From NCBI GenBank assembly GCA_002403895.1, contig DHIQ01000138.1, forward strand, positions 1 to 5,539: a stretch of DNA of 5,539 nucleotides, written 5' to 3'. The notes under the pieces were generated by a model. It was not told the DNA's origin. It did no database searches and saw only the letters and a program-made list of their open reading frames with translations. A program made the position numbers and the translations under genes. Each line of letters starts with the position of its first letter. Position 1 is the first letter of the stretch. This document shows positions 5,015 to 5,539 of the stretch, one piece after another. The stretch is from Candidatus Neomicrothrix sp. UBA4742 (GTDB lineage: Bacteria; Actinomycetota; Acidimicrobiia; Acidimicrobiales; Acidimicrobilacustridaceae).

Positions 5015-5539
5015 GTGACCCACCAGCTGATCGATGCCGCCGAGGGGTTCGACGCCGTGCTCGACGCGCTTCGCGACGAGCCGGCCTATGCGGTGGACAC
5101 CGAGTTTCACCGCGAGCGCACCTATTACCCCAAGCTGGCCCTGGTGCAGATCGCCTGGCGTGACGGCCTGGCCCTGATCGATCCGCTCGCCGTCGACATC
5201 GGCCCGCTGGCGGAGATCCTCGACGGACCCGGCGTGGCGGTGCTCCACGCCTCCGACCAGGACCTCGAAGTGCTCGACCTGGCCTGCGGCACCATCCCGT
5301 CCCGCCTGTTCGACACCCAGATCGCCGCCGGGTTCGTGGGCATGTCGATGCCGTCGCTGTCGAGCCTGTACGAGCGGGTGCTGGGGATCCGGGTGGGCAA
5401 GGGCGACCGTCTGACCGACTGGCTGGCCCGTCCCCTCAACGACGCTCAACTTCGCTACGCCGCCGGCGACGTCGAGCACCTGCTGGCCATCTACGACCAC
5501 GAGCTCGCCGACCTCGAAGCGCGGGGCCGGCTGTCGTGG
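5015..5539 (+). CDS. rnd: Ribonuclease D-like 3'-5' exonuclease, N-terminal part (3' end outside window)
   Basis: DEDDy-family exoribonuclease that trims the 3' ends of tRNA precursors and other small RNAs. The reading frame is open from GTG 5015 to the window edge, giving 175 residues of the exonuclease domain. The catalytic residues are in place: D28 and E30 in AVDTEFHRERTYYPKLAL, D83 in HASDQDLEVLD, and Y148 and D152 in RYAAGDVEHLL. GKGDRLTDWLARPL (128-141) is the conserved stretch before exo III in actinobacterial members. The C-terminal HRDC domain(s) expected in a full RNase D of roughly 375-420 residues would lie beyond the edge, so a stand-alone exonuclease domain cannot be excluded. 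The start fits the family N terminus (QLIDAAEGFDAVLDAL) but has no clear Shine-Dalgarno site; with 7 bases between it and the rhodanese stop, re-initiation is likely. Confidence 0.9.
   Translation, partial: MTHQLIDAAEGFDAVLDALRDEPAYAVDTEFHRERTYYPKLALVQIAWRDGLALIDPLAVDIGPLAEILDGPGVAVLHASDQDLEVLDLACGTIPSRLFDTQIAAGFVGMSMPSLSSLYERVLGIRVGKGDRLTDWLARPLNDAQLRYAAGDVEHLLAIYDHELADLEARGRLSW

Noticed and set aside
1..5539. Search for mobile elements, CRISPR arrays, tRNA/rRNA genes, toxin-antitoxin or defence genes.
   Set aside because: No terminal inverted repeats, transposase motifs, regularly spaced repeats or RNA-gene structure seen; all long stretches are explained by the eight housekeeping-type genes.

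Overview
The window is a visibly GC-rich, gene-dense, ordinary chromosomal segment. All eight supported genes lie on the + strand. The DUF3151 gene, the GTG starts, the short or overlapping gene junctions and the two starts that look leaderless (a TANNNT box 6-7 bases before the ATG) point to a high-GC Actinomycetota. The style of the pyruvate kinase and RNase D sequences suggests the Acidimicrobiia side of that phylum, but that is inference from sequence style only.

Layout. Bases 1-679 hold the 3' part of an acyl-CoA dehydrogenase gene. After a 97-base gap comes a complete pyruvate kinase (from 777), with a possible leaderless promoter just before its start. It is followed closely by an alpha/beta hydrolase (GTG start near 2247, end 3026). 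A 70-base gap carries a second leaderless-type promoter, which opens a tight run of five genes: a DUF3151 protein (3097-3543), a flavin reductase-like split-barrel protein (3543-4043, stop/start overlap TGATG), a MobA-type molybdenum cofactor guanylyltransferase (4033-4623, 11-base overlap), a single-domain rhodanese (4669-5007, with its own strong ribosome binding site after a hairpin) and a ribonuclease D-like exonuclease (from 5015, running off the right edge).

How the genes relate. Pyruvate kinase and the hydrolase are probably co-transcribed by spacing, but share no obvious pathway. The five-gene run is probably one operon. MobA (Mo-cofactor maturation), the rhodanese (sulfur transfer) and the flavin reductase fit loosely with redox-cofactor metabolism. 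DUF3151 and RNase D do not clearly fit that theme, so the run may be only a conserved housekeeping neighbourhood.

I see no mobile element, CRISPR array, tRNA, rRNA, phage gene or defence system, and nothing I would call a new biological system. The points worth a second look are small: an altered nucleotide/K+-site loop in the pyruvate kinase, a probably relocated catalytic acid in the hydrolase, a 9-bp perfect hairpin over the mobA stop codon, and the two leaderless-type promoters.
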